Shown: one piece after another, positions 35,548-44,989 of the stretch | How positions within the stretch are numbered: position 1 is the stretch's first letter | How the letters are laid out: every line of letters begins with the position of its first letter | DNA from: Bacteroides xylanisolvens XB1A | GTDB lineage: Bacteria > Bacteroidota > Bacteroidia > Bacteroidales > Bacteroidaceae | Direction: 5' to 3' | NCBI RefSeq assembly: GCF_000210075.1 | Contig: NC_021017.1 | Location: 1,313,007-1,377,006 of the forward strand | Length of the DNA: 64,000 nt | Translations under genes and position numbers: made by a program | Notes under the pieces: generated by a model | Databases searched by the model: none | What the model was told of the DNA's origin: nothing | Seen by the model: only the letters and a program-made list of their open reading frames with translations

Positions 35548-36900
35548 ATGACAGGACAAAAGACACCCACTGCGTTGGGTACGGAAAAGATTGGGAAGCT
35601 TTTAATGCAGTATGCCATTCCGGCAATTATCGCCATGACGGCGTCTTCTCTTTACAATATGGTAGATAGTATTTTTATCGGTCACGGGGTAGGTGCGATG
35701 GCTATTTCCGGGTTGGCATTAACTTTCCCGCTAATGAATCTTGCCGCGGCTTTCGGCTCGTTGGTCGGTGTCGGTGCGGCTACATTGATTTCGGTGAAGC
35801 TAGGACAGAAAGATTATGATACCGCACAGCAGGTTTTGGGAAATGTGTTTGTATTAAACCTTATTATAGGTATCTCTTTTACGGTAATCGTTCTTCCTTT
35901 TCTCGATCCGATACTTTACTTTTTCGGAGGAAGCGATGAAACGGTGAAGTATGCCCGTGAATTTATGCAGGTTATCTTGCTCGGAAATGTGGTAACTCAT
36001 TTATATTTGGGGCTGAATGCAGTGCTTCGTGTCTCGGGACATCCGCAGAAAGCGATGGTGGCAACCATCACGACCGTGTTAATCAATGTATTACTTGCAC
36101 CTTTGTTTATTTTTATATTCGACTGGGGAATTCGCGGGGCGGCCACAGCTACGGTTTGTGCGCAGTTGATCGCCTTGGTCTGGCAGCTTCATCTGTTCTG
36201 TCGCAAAGACGAACTGATACGATTGAAAAAAGGTATTTTCCGTTTGAAACGGAAGATCGTGTTGGATTCATTGGCTATCGGTATGTCTCCCTTCCTGATG
36301 AATATGGCGTCTTGCTTTATTGTGATTCTGATTAATCAGGGATTAAAAGAGCATGGAGGTGATTTGGCGATCGGTGCATTCGGTATTGTTAATCGTATTG
36401 TTTTTGTCTTTATTATGATTGTATTGGGACTGAACCAGGGGATGCAGCCCATTGCGGGATATAATTTTGGTGCGAAGCTCTATCCTCGTGTGACGGAAGT
36501 ACTGAAAGTAACCATTTATTGTGCAACTGTAGTGACAACGATTGGTTTCCTGATAGGTATGTTTATTCCGGAAATCGTATCTTCCATTTTTACTTCGGAC
36601 GCAGAATTAATCAGTATTGCGTCTAAGGGATTTCGTGTAGTGGTGTTCTTCTATCCGATTGTAGGTTTTCAGATGGTAGCTTCCAACTTCTTCCAGAGTA
36701 TCGGAATGGCAAGTAAAGCCATTTTCTTGTCGCTGACCCGACAGATGTTATTCTTAGTGCCCTGTTTATTGATTCTACCTCATTATTATGGACAAATGGG
36801 TGTTTGGGCCAGTATGCCTGTGGCAGATTTGGCGGCTAGTCTTATATCCGGAGGTATGTTGTGGTGGCAGTTCCGGCAGTTTAAGAAAGTTACTGTTTGA
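35548..36900 (+). CDS. MATE family multidrug/cation efflux pump
   Basis: 450 aa integral membrane protein with about twelve helices in two related six-helix halves, as in MATE exporters that use a Na+ or H+ gradient. Seen: AIPAIIAMTASSLYNMVDSIFIGHGVG at the start of the first half and the matching FLMNMASCFIVILINQGL / GIVNRIVFVFIMIVLGLNQGMQPIAGYNFG in the second. Substrate unknown. Its 3' end overlaps the convergent AraC regulator by 11 bases. Confidence 0.92.
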   Translation: MTGQKTPTALGTEKIGKLLMQYAIPAIIAMTASSLYNMVDSIFIGHGVGAMAISGLALTFPLMNLAAAFGSLVGVGAATLISVKLGQKDYDTAQQVLGNVFVLNLIIGISFTVIVLPFLDPILYFFGGSDETVKYAREFMQVILLGNVVTHLYLGLNAVLRVSGHPQKAMVATITTVLINVLLAPLFIFIFDWGIRGAATATVCAQLIALVWQLHLFCRKDELIRLKKGIFRLKRKIVLDSLAIGMSPFLMNMASCFIVILINQGLKEHGGDLAIGAFGIVNRIVFVFIMIVLGLNQGMQPIAGYNFGAKLYPRVTEVLKVTIYCATVVTTIGFLIGMFIPEIVSSIFTSDAELISIASKGFRVVVFFYPIVGFQMVASNFFQSIGMASKAIFLSLTRQMLFLVPCLLILPHYYGQMGVWASMPVADLAASLISGGMLWWQFRQFKKVTV

Positions 36901-37750
36901 TAAGTTTGTTCCGATATTCTTTAGGAGATATGCCGACATACTGCTTGAAATATTTCCCGAAGAATGATTGTGTGGGGAAGTTGAGCTTGGTCGCTATTTC
37001 CTTAATACTTAAATCGGTATTATCGAGCAGATATTTGGCTTCTGTAATGACATTCTGTATAATCCACTGCAAAGCACTACTCCCTGATTTCTCCTTGATG
37101 ACAGAAGAAAAATATCGGGCGGACAGACATTGCTTGTTTGCATAGAAAGTAACATCCCGTTCCTGATGATAATATCGATAGAGGGTAATCATGAAATTTT
37201 GGAAAATCTTATCCTTTTTATCCTGTGGTAGTGGTGTTTGCGGTTCGTTGTTGAAATAGATGTTTAATAACTCATAGCATATCACTTGTCCCCAGGATTT
37301 GATTAATTCAGAAATTAAATGTTGTTTCTGTCGGGAACTGTTACAGATATTCTCCCTGTTAATTCGTTTTTCTACAGATTTGAGCAAGTTCTCTACAAAT
37401 GTATATTGCTCTTCGGAAAGCGACAGACAGGGATTTTCCCGCAAATAAAGCAAGTTTTCCGAGTTGGCTACTTTGTTTACTATCGGTATGACATAATCCA
37501 GATCGACCTCTATCATGATTCCTTCCAGGTCTGCGCTTCTTTGGCGTATCTGTAGAAGGTTGGCTGCAGTATATATGAAAAGATTCCTTTTGTTAATCTG
37601 ATATGGTCTACCTCCCAGCAGGATTTCCGCCTGTCCTTTCTGGCAGAGGAAAAGTCCGCATTGGTTGAATTCGGAAATAATGCATCCTTCTTTCATGGAA
37701 GTATCTTCCGGAGATATTATAACATACTTGAATGGCATCAGTGGTTCCAT
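36890..37750 (-). CDS. AraC-family transcriptional regulator
   Basis: 286 aa. An N-terminal cupin-like sensing domain (about 10-90: GLFLCQKGQAEILLGGRPYQINKRNLFIY) is followed by a helical linker and a C-terminal double helix-turn-helix (about 190-286) with the family ending IKEIATKLNFPTQSFFGKYFKQYVGISPKEYR. Start placed at MEPLMPFKYV (an AAGGA-like stretch precedes it). It is divergent from the RND efflux operon and its most likely regulator; whether it activates or represses is not visible. Confidence 0.9.
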   Translation of the reverse strand: MEPLMPFKYVIISPEDTSMKEGCIISEFNQCGLFLCQKGQAEILLGGRPYQINKRNLFIYTAANLLQIRQRSADLEGIMIEVDLDYVIPIVNKVANSENLLYLRENPCLSLSEEQYTFVENLLKSVEKRINRENICNSSRQKQHLISELIKSWGQVICYELLNIYFNNEPQTPLPQDKKDKIFQNFMITLYRYYHQERDVTFYANKQCLSARYFSSVIKEKSGSSALQWIIQNVITEAKYLLDNTDLSIKEIATKLNFPTQSFFGKYFKQYVGISPKEYRNKLIKQ

Positions 37751-37929
37751 ATTCCTTTTCGTTGAAATGAATTTCCTTACAAAGTAACAAACAAATAAAT
37801 ACAAATAGCAAACTATTTCGGCTTTTTATCTTAGCTAACGTACAAATAGAACAATGTTTCGTCTAAATCAACCTTTCTCCTCATGTTTGCTTGGGATACT
37901 TTTGTGACAACTAACTAATAAGTGAAAAT

Positions 37930-39000
37930 ATGAGACGATTAGACTTCTTATTAACAGGATTTTTAGCAGTTCTATTGACTTCGTGTGGGCAACGTGTACA
38001 AAACACAGACAGTAAGCCGGCAGTGAAGATTGATACCGTACTTTCTGCCGACAGACAAATAGCTTTGCAGTTTCCGGGACGGGTGAAAGCGGCACAGGAC
38101 ATAAGTCTGTCTTTCCGGGTGAGTGGTACTATTCAGTATATGCATGTAAATGACGGTGCCTATGTGCGTAAAGGGCAATTACTGGCAGAATTAGATCCGA
38201 CAGACTATCAGATTCAGCTGGATGCGGCAGAAGCAGAATATCAAAGTGTGAAAGCGGAGGCGGAACGGGTGATGGCACTTTATAAGGAAAATGTGACAAC
38301 ACCGGATGCTAACGATAAGGCCGTGTACGGATTGAGACAGATTACCGCCAAATATAACCATGCTAAAGACCAGTTGGCATACACCCGTTTGTATGCTCCT
38401 TTTAGCGGATATGTGCAGAAACGTCTTTTTGATTCCCATGAGACGGTAGCTGCCGGTATGCCCGTCGTTTCCATCATCAGTGAGGGAAGCCCGGAGGTAG
38501 AGATTAATCTTCCGGCAGTGGAATATATTCGTCGACAGCAGTTTACCCGCTATTATTGTACATTCGATATTTATCCTCATCAAAGATATGCTTTGGAACT
38601 GATTAGTGTCACCCCTAAGGCAAATGCCAATCAGTTGTACACCATGCGGCTTCAACTGAAGAAAGAAGATAAACAGGCAGTTCCATCGCCCGGCATGAAT
38701 ACAATGGTAACTATCGAATGTAGTGAAGGAGATGTGCGTAACCTGTCGGTTCCCGGTGGAGCGATTCTTCGTGAGAACGGGCGTACGAGTATCTTTCTTT
38801 ATGATGCTTCCAGTCACGCTATCCGCCGTTGTGATGTGACAGTAACCCGTCTGCTTAGTGATGGCAGATGTCTGATTACTTCAGGAGAAGTGAATCCCGG
38901 TGACTTGGTTGTCGCTTCGGGGGTACATCATGTAAAAGAGGGAGAACAGGTGGAACCGCTTCTTCCGGCTACTGAAACCAATGTGGGAGGACTGCTATGA
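37930..39000 (+). CDS. RND efflux periplasmic adaptor (membrane fusion protein)
   Basis: 356 aa lipoprotein (lipobox LTSC, Cys19) of the HlyD/AcrA family, linking the inner-membrane pump to the outer-membrane channel. Order: first beta strand, lipoyl half (SLSFRVSGTIQYMHVNDGAYVRKGQLLAELD, about 58-90), helical hairpin (about 95-150), second lipoyl half (YAPFSGYVQKRLFDSHETVAAGMPV), beta-barrel and membrane-proximal domain. The -7 match TACTTTTG is at 37897-37904. Its stop overlaps the pump start by four bases (ATGA). Confidence 0.92.
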   Translation: MRRLDFLLTGFLAVLLTSCGQRVQNTDSKPAVKIDTVLSADRQIALQFPGRVKAAQDISLSFRVSGTIQYMHVNDGAYVRKGQLLAELDPTDYQIQLDAAEAEYQSVKAEAERVMALYKENVTTPDANDKAVYGLRQITAKYNHAKDQLAYTRLYAPFSGYVQKRLFDSHETVAAGMPVVSIISEGSPEVEINLPAVEYIRRQQFTRYYCTFDIYPHQRYALELISVTPKANANQLYTMRLQLKKEDKQAVPSPGMNTMVTIECSEGDVRNLSVPGGAILRENGRTSIFLYDASSHAIRRCDVTVTRLLSDGRCLITSGEVNPGDLVVASGVHHVKEGEQVEPLLPATETNVGGLL

Positions 39001-42000
39001 TTGATATTAGTAAATGGGCATTTGAGAACAAGAAGTTGATCTACTTCCTGATTGCCGTACTGATTGTAGGAGGAGCTTATTCCAGTTATGAAATGAGTAA
39101 ACTGGAGGATCCTGAAATAACGGTAAAGCTCGCTATGGTAGTCACTACCTATCCCGGTGCGTCTGCACATCAGGTAGAGTTGGAAGTGACGGATGTGCTG
39201 GAGAAAAATATCCGCTCCATGGGGAATATAGATAATGTGGAAAGTTATTCCTACAATGATCTCTCTTTGATTCAGGTAGAACTGAAAACGACTGTCAAAG
39301 AGACGGATGTAGAGCAATGCTGGGACCTGCTGCGTCGTAAAGTGGCGAACGCACAGGCAGAACTTCCTGAAGGTGCCAGCCCTTCTATTGTAAAAGATGA
39401 TTTTGGAAATGTCTACGGAATGTTTTTCGCTTTGACGGGTGACGGACTTTCCGACAGGGAACTATCTGATTATTCAGAACTGGTGAAACGTGAAGTCAGC
39501 GAACTGGATGGGGTGGAGCGCGTTGACTTATACGGTAAACGTCCCGAATGTATTAACATCTCTCTCCTGCAAGACCGGATGGCCAACTTGGGTGTGAAAC
39601 CCGCCGAAGTGCTAGCCACATTGAACGGACAGAACCAAACTACTTATACTGGTTATTATGATAATGGCGATAATCGTATCCGGGTGACAGTCAGTGATAA
39701 GTTTAAGACGGTGGAGGACATCGGTCGTATGCTGATTCAGGGACATGATGCCGATCAGTTGCGGTTGAGTGACATTGCCCGTATTGAGAAAGATTATGAA
39801 GACCCTACCCGCAACGAATTGTTTTATGACCGCCAGCGTGCGATAGGAATCATGGTGGCTGCTTCTCCGGATGCCGACATTATTAAAGTGGGGCATCGAG
39901 TGGAAAAGAAACTGGAGCAACTAAAGGCTGAACGCCTTCCGGCAGGAGTAGAGTGTCATAAGGTTTTCTATCAGCCGGAACGCGTAGGCACTTCGTTGGG
40001 GACGTTCATTCTTAATCTGATAGAATCCGTGATTATCGTAGTCGTTATCCTGATGATCGCTATGGGGTTCAAGAGCGGGGTGATTATCGGTATCAGCCTG
40101 GTAGTGACGGTATTCGGTTCCTTCCTGTTCCTTTATTTTATGGATGGTACGATGCAGCGTGTTTCATTGGCCTCGTTCGTGCTTGCGATGGGGATGCTGG
40201 TGGATAACGCAATTGTTATCATTGACGGTATTTTGGTAGATTTGAAAGCCGGGAAGAGCCGGATGGAAGCAATGACTGCTATCGGACGGCAGACAGCAAT
40301 GCCTTTGCTGGGAGCTACTCTGATTGCCATCATTGCTTTTCTTCCTATCTTTATGTCGCCTGATACGGCAGGCGTCTATACGCGCGATTTGTTTATCGTA
40401 CTCGCTGTTTCCCTGTTGCTTAGCTGGGTGCTGGCTTTAGTGCACGTTCCGTTGATGGCCGACCGGATTTTGCATCCGGAAATCTCTGCGACAACTGCTG
40501 CCGGAAAGCGTGTGTATGAAGGAAAGATTTATGCCGTGCTTCGTTCATTGTTGACATTCAGTCTGGCGCATCGTTGGAGCTTTGTGTTTACAATGATCGC
40601 TTTGGTATTACTTTCAGCTTTCAGTTACCGTTTCATGAAGCAGGGCTTTTTCCCGGATATGGTCTACGACCAGCTTTATATGGAATATAAATTGCCGGAA
40701 GGAACTAACTCCACTCGCGTGGCGCGTGACTTGGAGGAAATCGAAGCTTACTTGAAAAAGCGTCCGGAAGTCACACACGTCACTGCTTCTATTGGTGGTA
40801 CTCCTGCCCGTTATAACTTGGTGCGTAACGTAGCCAATCCCTCCTTATCTTACGGTGAACTGATTATTGACTTCACCTCTCCGGATGATTTGGTGGATAA
40901 CATGGCGGAAATTCAACAATATCTTTCGCAACATTATCCGGATGCTTACGTAAAGATGAACCGCTACAACCTGATGTTCAAAAAATACCCTATTGAAGCG
41001 CAGTTTACCGGTCCTGACCCTGCTGTTTTGCATCAGTTGGCGGATAGTGCCCGCAAGATTATGGAGAATTGTCCGGATGTTTACCTGATTACTACGGACT
41101 GGGAACCACAGATCCCGGTGCTGACTATTGAGTATGACCAGCCTACGGCACGTGCTATCGGATTGAGCCGGAACGATGTAAGCCTTTCTTTATTGACAGC
41201 TACCAGCGGCATCCCTATCGGGTCTTTCTATGAAGGTATTCACAAAGATAATATCTACTTGCGTTGCCTGGACGAACACGGAAATCCGATTGAGAACCTG
41301 GACAATACGCAGATATTCTCGTCTCTTCCTTCTCTGAACGGTTTGCTGACACAGGAAATGATGATGAAGCTGAAGACAGGAACACTATCGAAAGAAGAAC
41401 TGGTGGAAACGTTGATGGGAACAACTCCGTTGAAACAAATTAGTAAGCGGATTGATGTGAAGTGGGAAGATCCGGTGGTTCCCCGTTATAACGGGCAGCG
41501 TAGCCAACGGGTGCAATGCTCCCCTGTTCCGGGGGTAGAAACGGAGAAGGCGCGGCAATCCATTGCCACGCAGATTGAGCAGATTCCGCTGCCTGACGGA
41601 TATCGGCTTCAATGGCAAGGCGAGAGGAACGCCAGTACAAAGTCAATGCAATATCTGTTCAAGAACTTTCCGTTTGCTATCATTCTGATGATTTCTATTT
41701 TGATTATGCTGTTCAAAGATTACCGGAAACCGATTATCATCTTTTGTACTATTCCGCTGGTATTTGTCGGTGTGGTTGCCGTAATGCTGCTTACCGGGAA
41801 GACATTCAACTTTGTGGCTATCGTCGGTACATTGGGATTGATCGGCATGATTATTAAGAATGGTATTGTATTGATGGATGAGATCACTTTGCAGATTAAT
41901 CAGGGAGTAGAACCTGTGACGGCATTGATAGACAGTTCGCAAAGTCGTCTCCGTCCCGTGATGATGGCTTCGCTGACTACGATTTTGGGAATGATTCCAT

Positions 42001-42134
42001 TGTTGCCGGATGCCATGTTCGGTTCGTTGGCGGCTTCTATTATGGGTGGGTTGCTGTTCGGCACGTTGATAACGTTGCTTTTTATCCCGATTTTGTATGC
42101 ATTATTCTTTCATATAAAAAAGACAGACAAATGA
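38997..42134 (+). CDS. RND efflux pump, inner-membrane permease
   Basis: 1045 aa, proton-driven HAE/AcrB-like exporter. Twelve helices with two large periplasmic loops: the first helix is at about 13-32, a loop follows to about 330, a helix bundle to about 530, the second loop to about 860 and the last bundle to the end. The proton-relay helix 4 reads ASFVLAMGMLVDNAIVIIDG, with the expected Asp. Substrate unknown. It is translationally coupled at both ends (ATGA overlaps with the adaptor and the TolC-like gene). Confidence 0.94.
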   Translation: MIDISKWAFENKKLIYFLIAVLIVGGAYSSYEMSKLEDPEITVKLAMVVTTYPGASAHQVELEVTDVLEKNIRSMGNIDNVESYSYNDLSLIQVELKTTVKETDVEQCWDLLRRKVANAQAELPEGASPSIVKDDFGNVYGMFFALTGDGLSDRELSDYSELVKREVSELDGVERVDLYGKRPECINISLLQDRMANLGVKPAEVLATLNGQNQTTYTGYYDNGDNRIRVTVSDKFKTVEDIGRMLIQGHDADQLRLSDIARIEKDYEDPTRNELFYDRQRAIGIMVAASPDADIIKVGHRVEKKLEQLKAERLPAGVECHKVFYQPERVGTSLGTFILNLIESVIIVVVILMIAMGFKSGVIIGISLVVTVFGSFLFLYFMDGTMQRVSLASFVLAMGMLVDNAIVIIDGILVDLKAGKSRMEAMTAIGRQTAMPLLGATLIAIIAFLPIFMSPDTAGVYTRDLFIVLAVSLLLSWVLALVHVPLMADRILHPEISATTAAGKRVYEGKIYAVLRSLLTFSLAHRWSFVFTMIALVLLSAFSYRFMKQGFFPDMVYDQLYMEYKLPEGTNSTRVARDLEEIEAYLKKRPEVTHVTASIGGTPARYNLVRNVANPSLSYGELIIDFTSPDDLVDNMAEIQQYLSQHYPDAYVKMNRYNLMFKKYPIEAQFTGPDPAVLHQLADSARKIMENCPDVYLITTDWEPQIPVLTIEYDQPTARAIGLSRNDVSLSLLTATSGIPIGSFYEGIHKDNIYLRCLDEHGNPIENLDNTQIFSSLPSLNGLLTQEMMMKLKTGTLSKEELVETLMGTTPLKQISKRIDVKWEDPVVPRYNGQRSQRVQCSPVPGVETEKARQSIATQIEQIPLPDGYRLQWQGERNASTKSMQYLFKNFPFAIILMISILIMLFKDYRKPIIIFCTIPLVFVGVVAVMLLTGKTFNFVAIVGTLGLIGMIIKNGIVLMDEITLQINQGVEPVTALIDSSQSRLRPVMMASLTTILGMIPLLPDAMFGSLAASIMGGLLFGTLITLLFIPILYALFFHIKKTDK

Positions 42135-43501
42135 AAAAAGAAATTCTTGTAGCCATTAGTGTAGCGGGTGTATTGTTCGGCCTGTCGGTTTCTCTTGCCG
42201 CGCAAGAAAAACTAAGTCTGGCGCAATGCCGTGAAATGGCACTGAAATATAATAAGGATATGGCTGCCGCTAATAAGCAGACGGAAGCAGCCCGATTGAT
42301 GTCTCTTAGTTATAAAGCCAATTTCTTCCCTAATTTTACAGTCAACGGAACGGGTATTTATAGCACAGCGGACGGAAGTCTCGGAGTTCCGGGAGGAAAC
42401 CTTCCGGTTTTCTTGCCCAATCCTGCTACCGGAGAACTGGTATCGAGCGGTTTCGCTTATTTTCCCGGATTGAATCTGGATTATAAGGTCGGAACTGTTT
42501 ACTCGGGCGGTATACAAGTGGAGCAACCTCTTTATATGGGAGGAAAAATCCGTGCCGCCTATAAAATGTCACTACTGGGAAAAGAAATGGCACACTTGAA
42601 CGAAGCCTTAACTACTTCGGAAGTTATTCTGAATACAGATAAAGCATACGTGCAGTTAGTGAAAGCCAAGGAAATGAGAAAAGTGGCGGAAAAATATCAT
42701 GCCTTACTAACGGAACTTTTCAAAAATGTGAAGAGTGCTCACCGACATGGCATGAAACCGCAAAATGATGTACTGAAAGTGCAGGTGAAGCTCAACGAGA
42801 GTGAACTTTCTTTGCGAAAGGCTGATAACGCCCTCCGTCTTGCGGGTATGAATCTCTGTCATTACATCGGACGCCCTTTGACAGCACAGATTGATATATC
42901 TGATGATTTTCCGGAAGTGGAGCAGGAATGGAAAGTGCAGGTTTCTGATATTACCGCCCGTCCCGAATATGGAATCTTGAACAAACAAATAGCCATTGCC
43001 GAGCAGGAGGTAAAGCTGAATCGTAGTGAACTGTTACCGCGTGTCGGCGTCAGAGGTAGTTATGATTACCTTCACGGATTAGAAGTTAATGATGAAACTT
43101 TGATGAAAAAGGGGGCTTTCTCCGTATTTCTGAATGTCTCTGTCCCTCTGTTTCATTTTGGCGAGCGTACCAATAAGGTAAAGTCTGCCAGAGTGAAATT
43201 GGAACAAGTTCGTCTTGAACAGGAAAATGCCAATGAAAAGATGTTGTTGGAGTTGATGCAAGCTGCCAATAATCTGGATGAGGCCCGGCTGGAAACGGAA
43301 CTTTCCGAACGTTCGTTGGAACAGGCAGAGGAGAATATGAAAGTCAGTGGTAAGCAATATGAAGTGGGACTGGAAACTCTTTCGGATTATCTGGAAGCGC
43401 AAGTGCTCTGGCAACAGGCTTATCAGACGAAAGTGGATACTCATTTTCAATTGTATGTGAATTATGTGGCTTATTTAAAAGCGGCGGGACAACTGCAATG
43501 A
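42131..43501 (+). CDS. TolC-family outer-membrane channel of the RND pump
   Basis: 456 aa with a signal peptide (about 1-24). Two OEP repeats rich in Ala, Leu, Glu, Lys and Asn form the long helical barrel (MALKYNKDMAAANKQTEAARL; KAYVQLVKAKEMRKVAEKYH; IAEQEVKLNRSELLPRVGVRG; LMQAANNLDEARLETELSERS). Standard length. Last gene of the operon. Its terminator (43507-43547) runs into the 3' end of the convergent DUF4248 gene. Confidence 0.93.
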   Translation: MKKEILVAISVAGVLFGLSVSLAAQEKLSLAQCREMALKYNKDMAAANKQTEAARLMSLSYKANFFPNFTVNGTGIYSTADGSLGVPGGNLPVFLPNPATGELVSSGFAYFPGLNLDYKVGTVYSGGIQVEQPLYMGGKIRAAYKMSLLGKEMAHLNEALTTSEVILNTDKAYVQLVKAKEMRKVAEKYHALLTELFKNVKSAHRHGMKPQNDVLKVQVKLNESELSLRKADNALRLAGMNLCHYIGRPLTAQIDISDDFPEVEQEWKVQVSDITARPEYGILNKQIAIAEQEVKLNRSELLPRVGVRGSYDYLHGLEVNDETLMKKGAFSVFLNVSVPLFHFGERTNKVKSARVKLEQVRLEQENANEKMLLELMQAANNLDEARLETELSERSLEQAEENMKVSGKQYEVGLETLSDYLEAQVLWQQAYQTKVDTHFQLYVNYVAYLKAAGQLQ

Positions 43502-43506
43502 TAAAA

Positions 43507-43547
43507 CCAGTATTCTGGACATCCTTATGGAATGTCCAGAATACTGG
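43507..43547. terminator. Terminator of the efflux operon, overlapping the DUF4248 3' end
   Basis: Perfect 16-base arms 43507-43522 and 43532-43547 (CCAGTATTCTGGACAT and complement). The right arm lies inside the last codons of the DUF4248 gene on the other strand. Confidence 0.75.
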
Positions 43548-43770
43548 TGATGATTTGTACCTGCCGGGGAGTAAACGTTCGTGTACGCGGATGATAACCT
43601 GTGGCAGTCAATAACCGGAGCAGTTCTTTATTTATTTTAATCCATTTGGTGAATATGCGTATGGCGCAACGGGGTGTAATGTTCGGATTGTACATACAAG
43701 CCAATTCCTTTTTCTTATAAGTTTTAATGCGAAACGGAATTTCTTCCTCTTCTGATGGCAATTCTTTCAT
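43525..43770 (-). CDS. DUF4248 family protein
   Basis: 81 aa small basic protein: FRIKTYKKKELACMYNPNITPRCAIRIFTKWI then LLRLLTATGYHPRTRTFTPRQVQIITSIL. The KxELA-xYxP-xxAxRxFxxWI pattern is that of DUF4248, found near HU-like genes and in capsule and accessory loci of Bacteroides. Its layout resembles a single helix-turn-helix, but no function is established. The first gene of the second accessory region, it lies downstream of an HU-like gene on the same strand. A near-consensus minus-strand TATCTTTA at 43799-43806 may be its promoter. Confidence 0.8.
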   Translation of the reverse strand: MKELPSEEEEIPFRIKTYKKKELACMYNPNITPRCAIRIFTKWIKINKELLRLLTATGYHPRTRTFTPRQVQIITSILDIP

Positions 43771-43854
43771 GTTGATATTTTAATGTTTTAAGATGTGGTA
43801 AAGATACAAAATAAAAAAGGCGTTGTCAAGTCTTTTACAGGAATACTTTGGGAA

Positions 43855-43882
43855 ACAGTATCCGCCCGTAGGCGGGTACTGT
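43855..43882 (-). terminator. Hairpin downstream of the HU-like gene
   Basis: 12-base arms 43855-43866 and 43871-43882 (ACAGTATCCGCC / GGCGGGTACTGT, one G-T pair) with a 4-base loop, 30 bases past the HU stop codon. No T-run. Confidence 0.5.
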
Positions 43883-43912
43883 TTTCCTGCTTTTAAAGGC
43901 TGATGATTAATC

Positions 43913-44392
43913 TTATGCTGCCGGGTCCGGTGCTTCTCCTTTGCCGTCATCCGGGTTGGGATTCGGGTTGGGGTCCGCTTGTTCCGGGCTGATGGAACCA
44001 TCATCGGAAGCCACCGCTTTTTGAACACTGACTTTACTTAGCATCTCTTTGAATTTGTAGCCTGGAGTAAAAATGATTTTTACTCTGCGTATCGTATCGC
44101 TATCTACCTCTTTTTCAGTATCCTGACTTTCGCAATTCATACCAGGACGGAAGCATCCGAAATCTCCTAATTGAACAGAGATGCCTTTTCTAAGGTTGAG
44201 ATTTAATGTATCGATCAAAGCATCGAGTACAAATTTTACCGCTCCACTGGGAACCATTCCTACTTTAGTGATTTCCTCGCACAAATCTCTGAAATCCACC
44301 GTATTGGTGATTACATTTTGTGCTACATACTTTTCAGCTTTAGTTTTATCAAAGCCGAATGTTCTTTTTTTAATGACGTATCTAAGTGCCAT
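43913..44392 (-). CDS. HU-family DNA-binding protein with Pro/Asn/Asp-rich tail
   Basis: 159 aa. The HU/IHF fold is at about 1-125 (FRDLCEEITKVGMVPSGAVKF, SVQLGDFGCFRP, RRVKIIFTPGYKFKEML). A disordered acidic tail follows (SPEQADPNPNPNPDDGKGEAPDPAA), typical of abundant Bacteroides HU-like proteins. Unlike the two other HU-like genes here it lacks a C-terminal winged helix. It is expressed from a promoter that shares an unusual upstream element with the HU gene at 45728. Confidence 0.88.
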   Translation of the reverse strand: MALRYVIKKRTFGFDKTKAEKYVAQNVITNTVDFRDLCEEITKVGMVPSGAVKFVLDALIDTLNLNLRKGISVQLGDFGCFRPGMNCESQDTEKEVDSDTIRRVKIIFTPGYKFKEMLSKVSVQKAVASDDGSISPEQADPNPNPNPDDGKGEAPDPAA

Positions 44393-44722
44393 AATTTTTT
44401 GTTTTTTAAATTAGTTACTTTATTTATCAATTCTCTTTGTGATCACGATGCAAAGATACTATGGGCACTTTCCGGGGAGGTGCTTTAACGGTCCTAGATG
44501 TACGTACTTTGATTCACTTTTATTTATTTTGTTTGTATGATTCTGATTTATAGATCCTTATATATTCTGCTTTAATAGCCATTTCCAAATAGGGAATATT
44601 TCAATCAGTTTCACGATACTCAAATGTTCTTGATAATCATAAAATATGCCGAAAAACGATGAACGTTGTAAGAATAAACACTATATTTGTACATATTACA
44701 TTAAGATAATAGAGGTATAGCT
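44393..44722. other. Intergenic region with divergent promoters
   Basis: 330 bases. Minus strand: TATCTTTG at 44451-44458 with the element TTAAAGCACCTC at 44477-44488 for the HU gene. Plus strand: TATATTTG at 44682-44689 for the toxin-antitoxin-like operon. The AT-rich middle shows no gene. Confidence 0.6.
44451..44488 (-). promoter_or_regulatory. HU promoter with TTAAAGCACCTC element
   Basis: Minus strand: TTAAAGCACCTC (44477-44488), 18 bases, TATCTTTG (44451-44458). Same element and same spacing as at 46466-46503. Confidence 0.6.
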
Positions 44723-44989
44723 ATGCTACATTCAAGCCAATCAGCCCCCGTTGTTGATGGCAAAGTCATGGAGTTTGTGATTTTTGCCATTGAGAGTGCC
44801 GCCCAGAAGTTGGGTATTCCGGCTCCTACTCTCTATAACCGTTTGGAAAAACTGAATCTTATCCGTCAATACCTGATAAGTGGATATGACATGCTTCACA
44901 CCCAGAGTCGTGAGTACATAGCCGATACGTTGGTAGAAGCTCTTGAAAACTGGGAAGCCTACTATAAAGAAAAAGGAGAATTTGTATGA
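44723..44989 (+). CDS. DUF3791 protein, predicted antitoxin
   Basis: 88 aa, helical: VVDGKVMEFVIFAIESAAQKLGIPAPTLYNRLEKLNLIRQYLISGYDMLHTQSREYIADTLVEALENWE. This is the DUF3791 pattern (a hydrophobic helix, then L-x-LG, then YLxxGYDxLHTQSxEYIxDTL). Families of this type are encoded directly before DUF3990 genes, and it overlaps the next start by four bases (ATGA). The antitoxin role is inference from context. A -7 match TATATTTG lies at 44682-44689. Confidence 0.75.
   Translation: MLHSSQSAPVVDGKVMEFVIFAIESAAQKLGIPAPTLYNRLEKLNLIRQYLISGYDMLHTQSREYIADTLVEALENWEAYYKEKGEFV

Noticed and set aside
36890..36900. Overlap of the MATE and AraC genes as a sign of sequencing error
   Set aside because: Both C-termini end in normal family sequence; a short convergent overlap is common.
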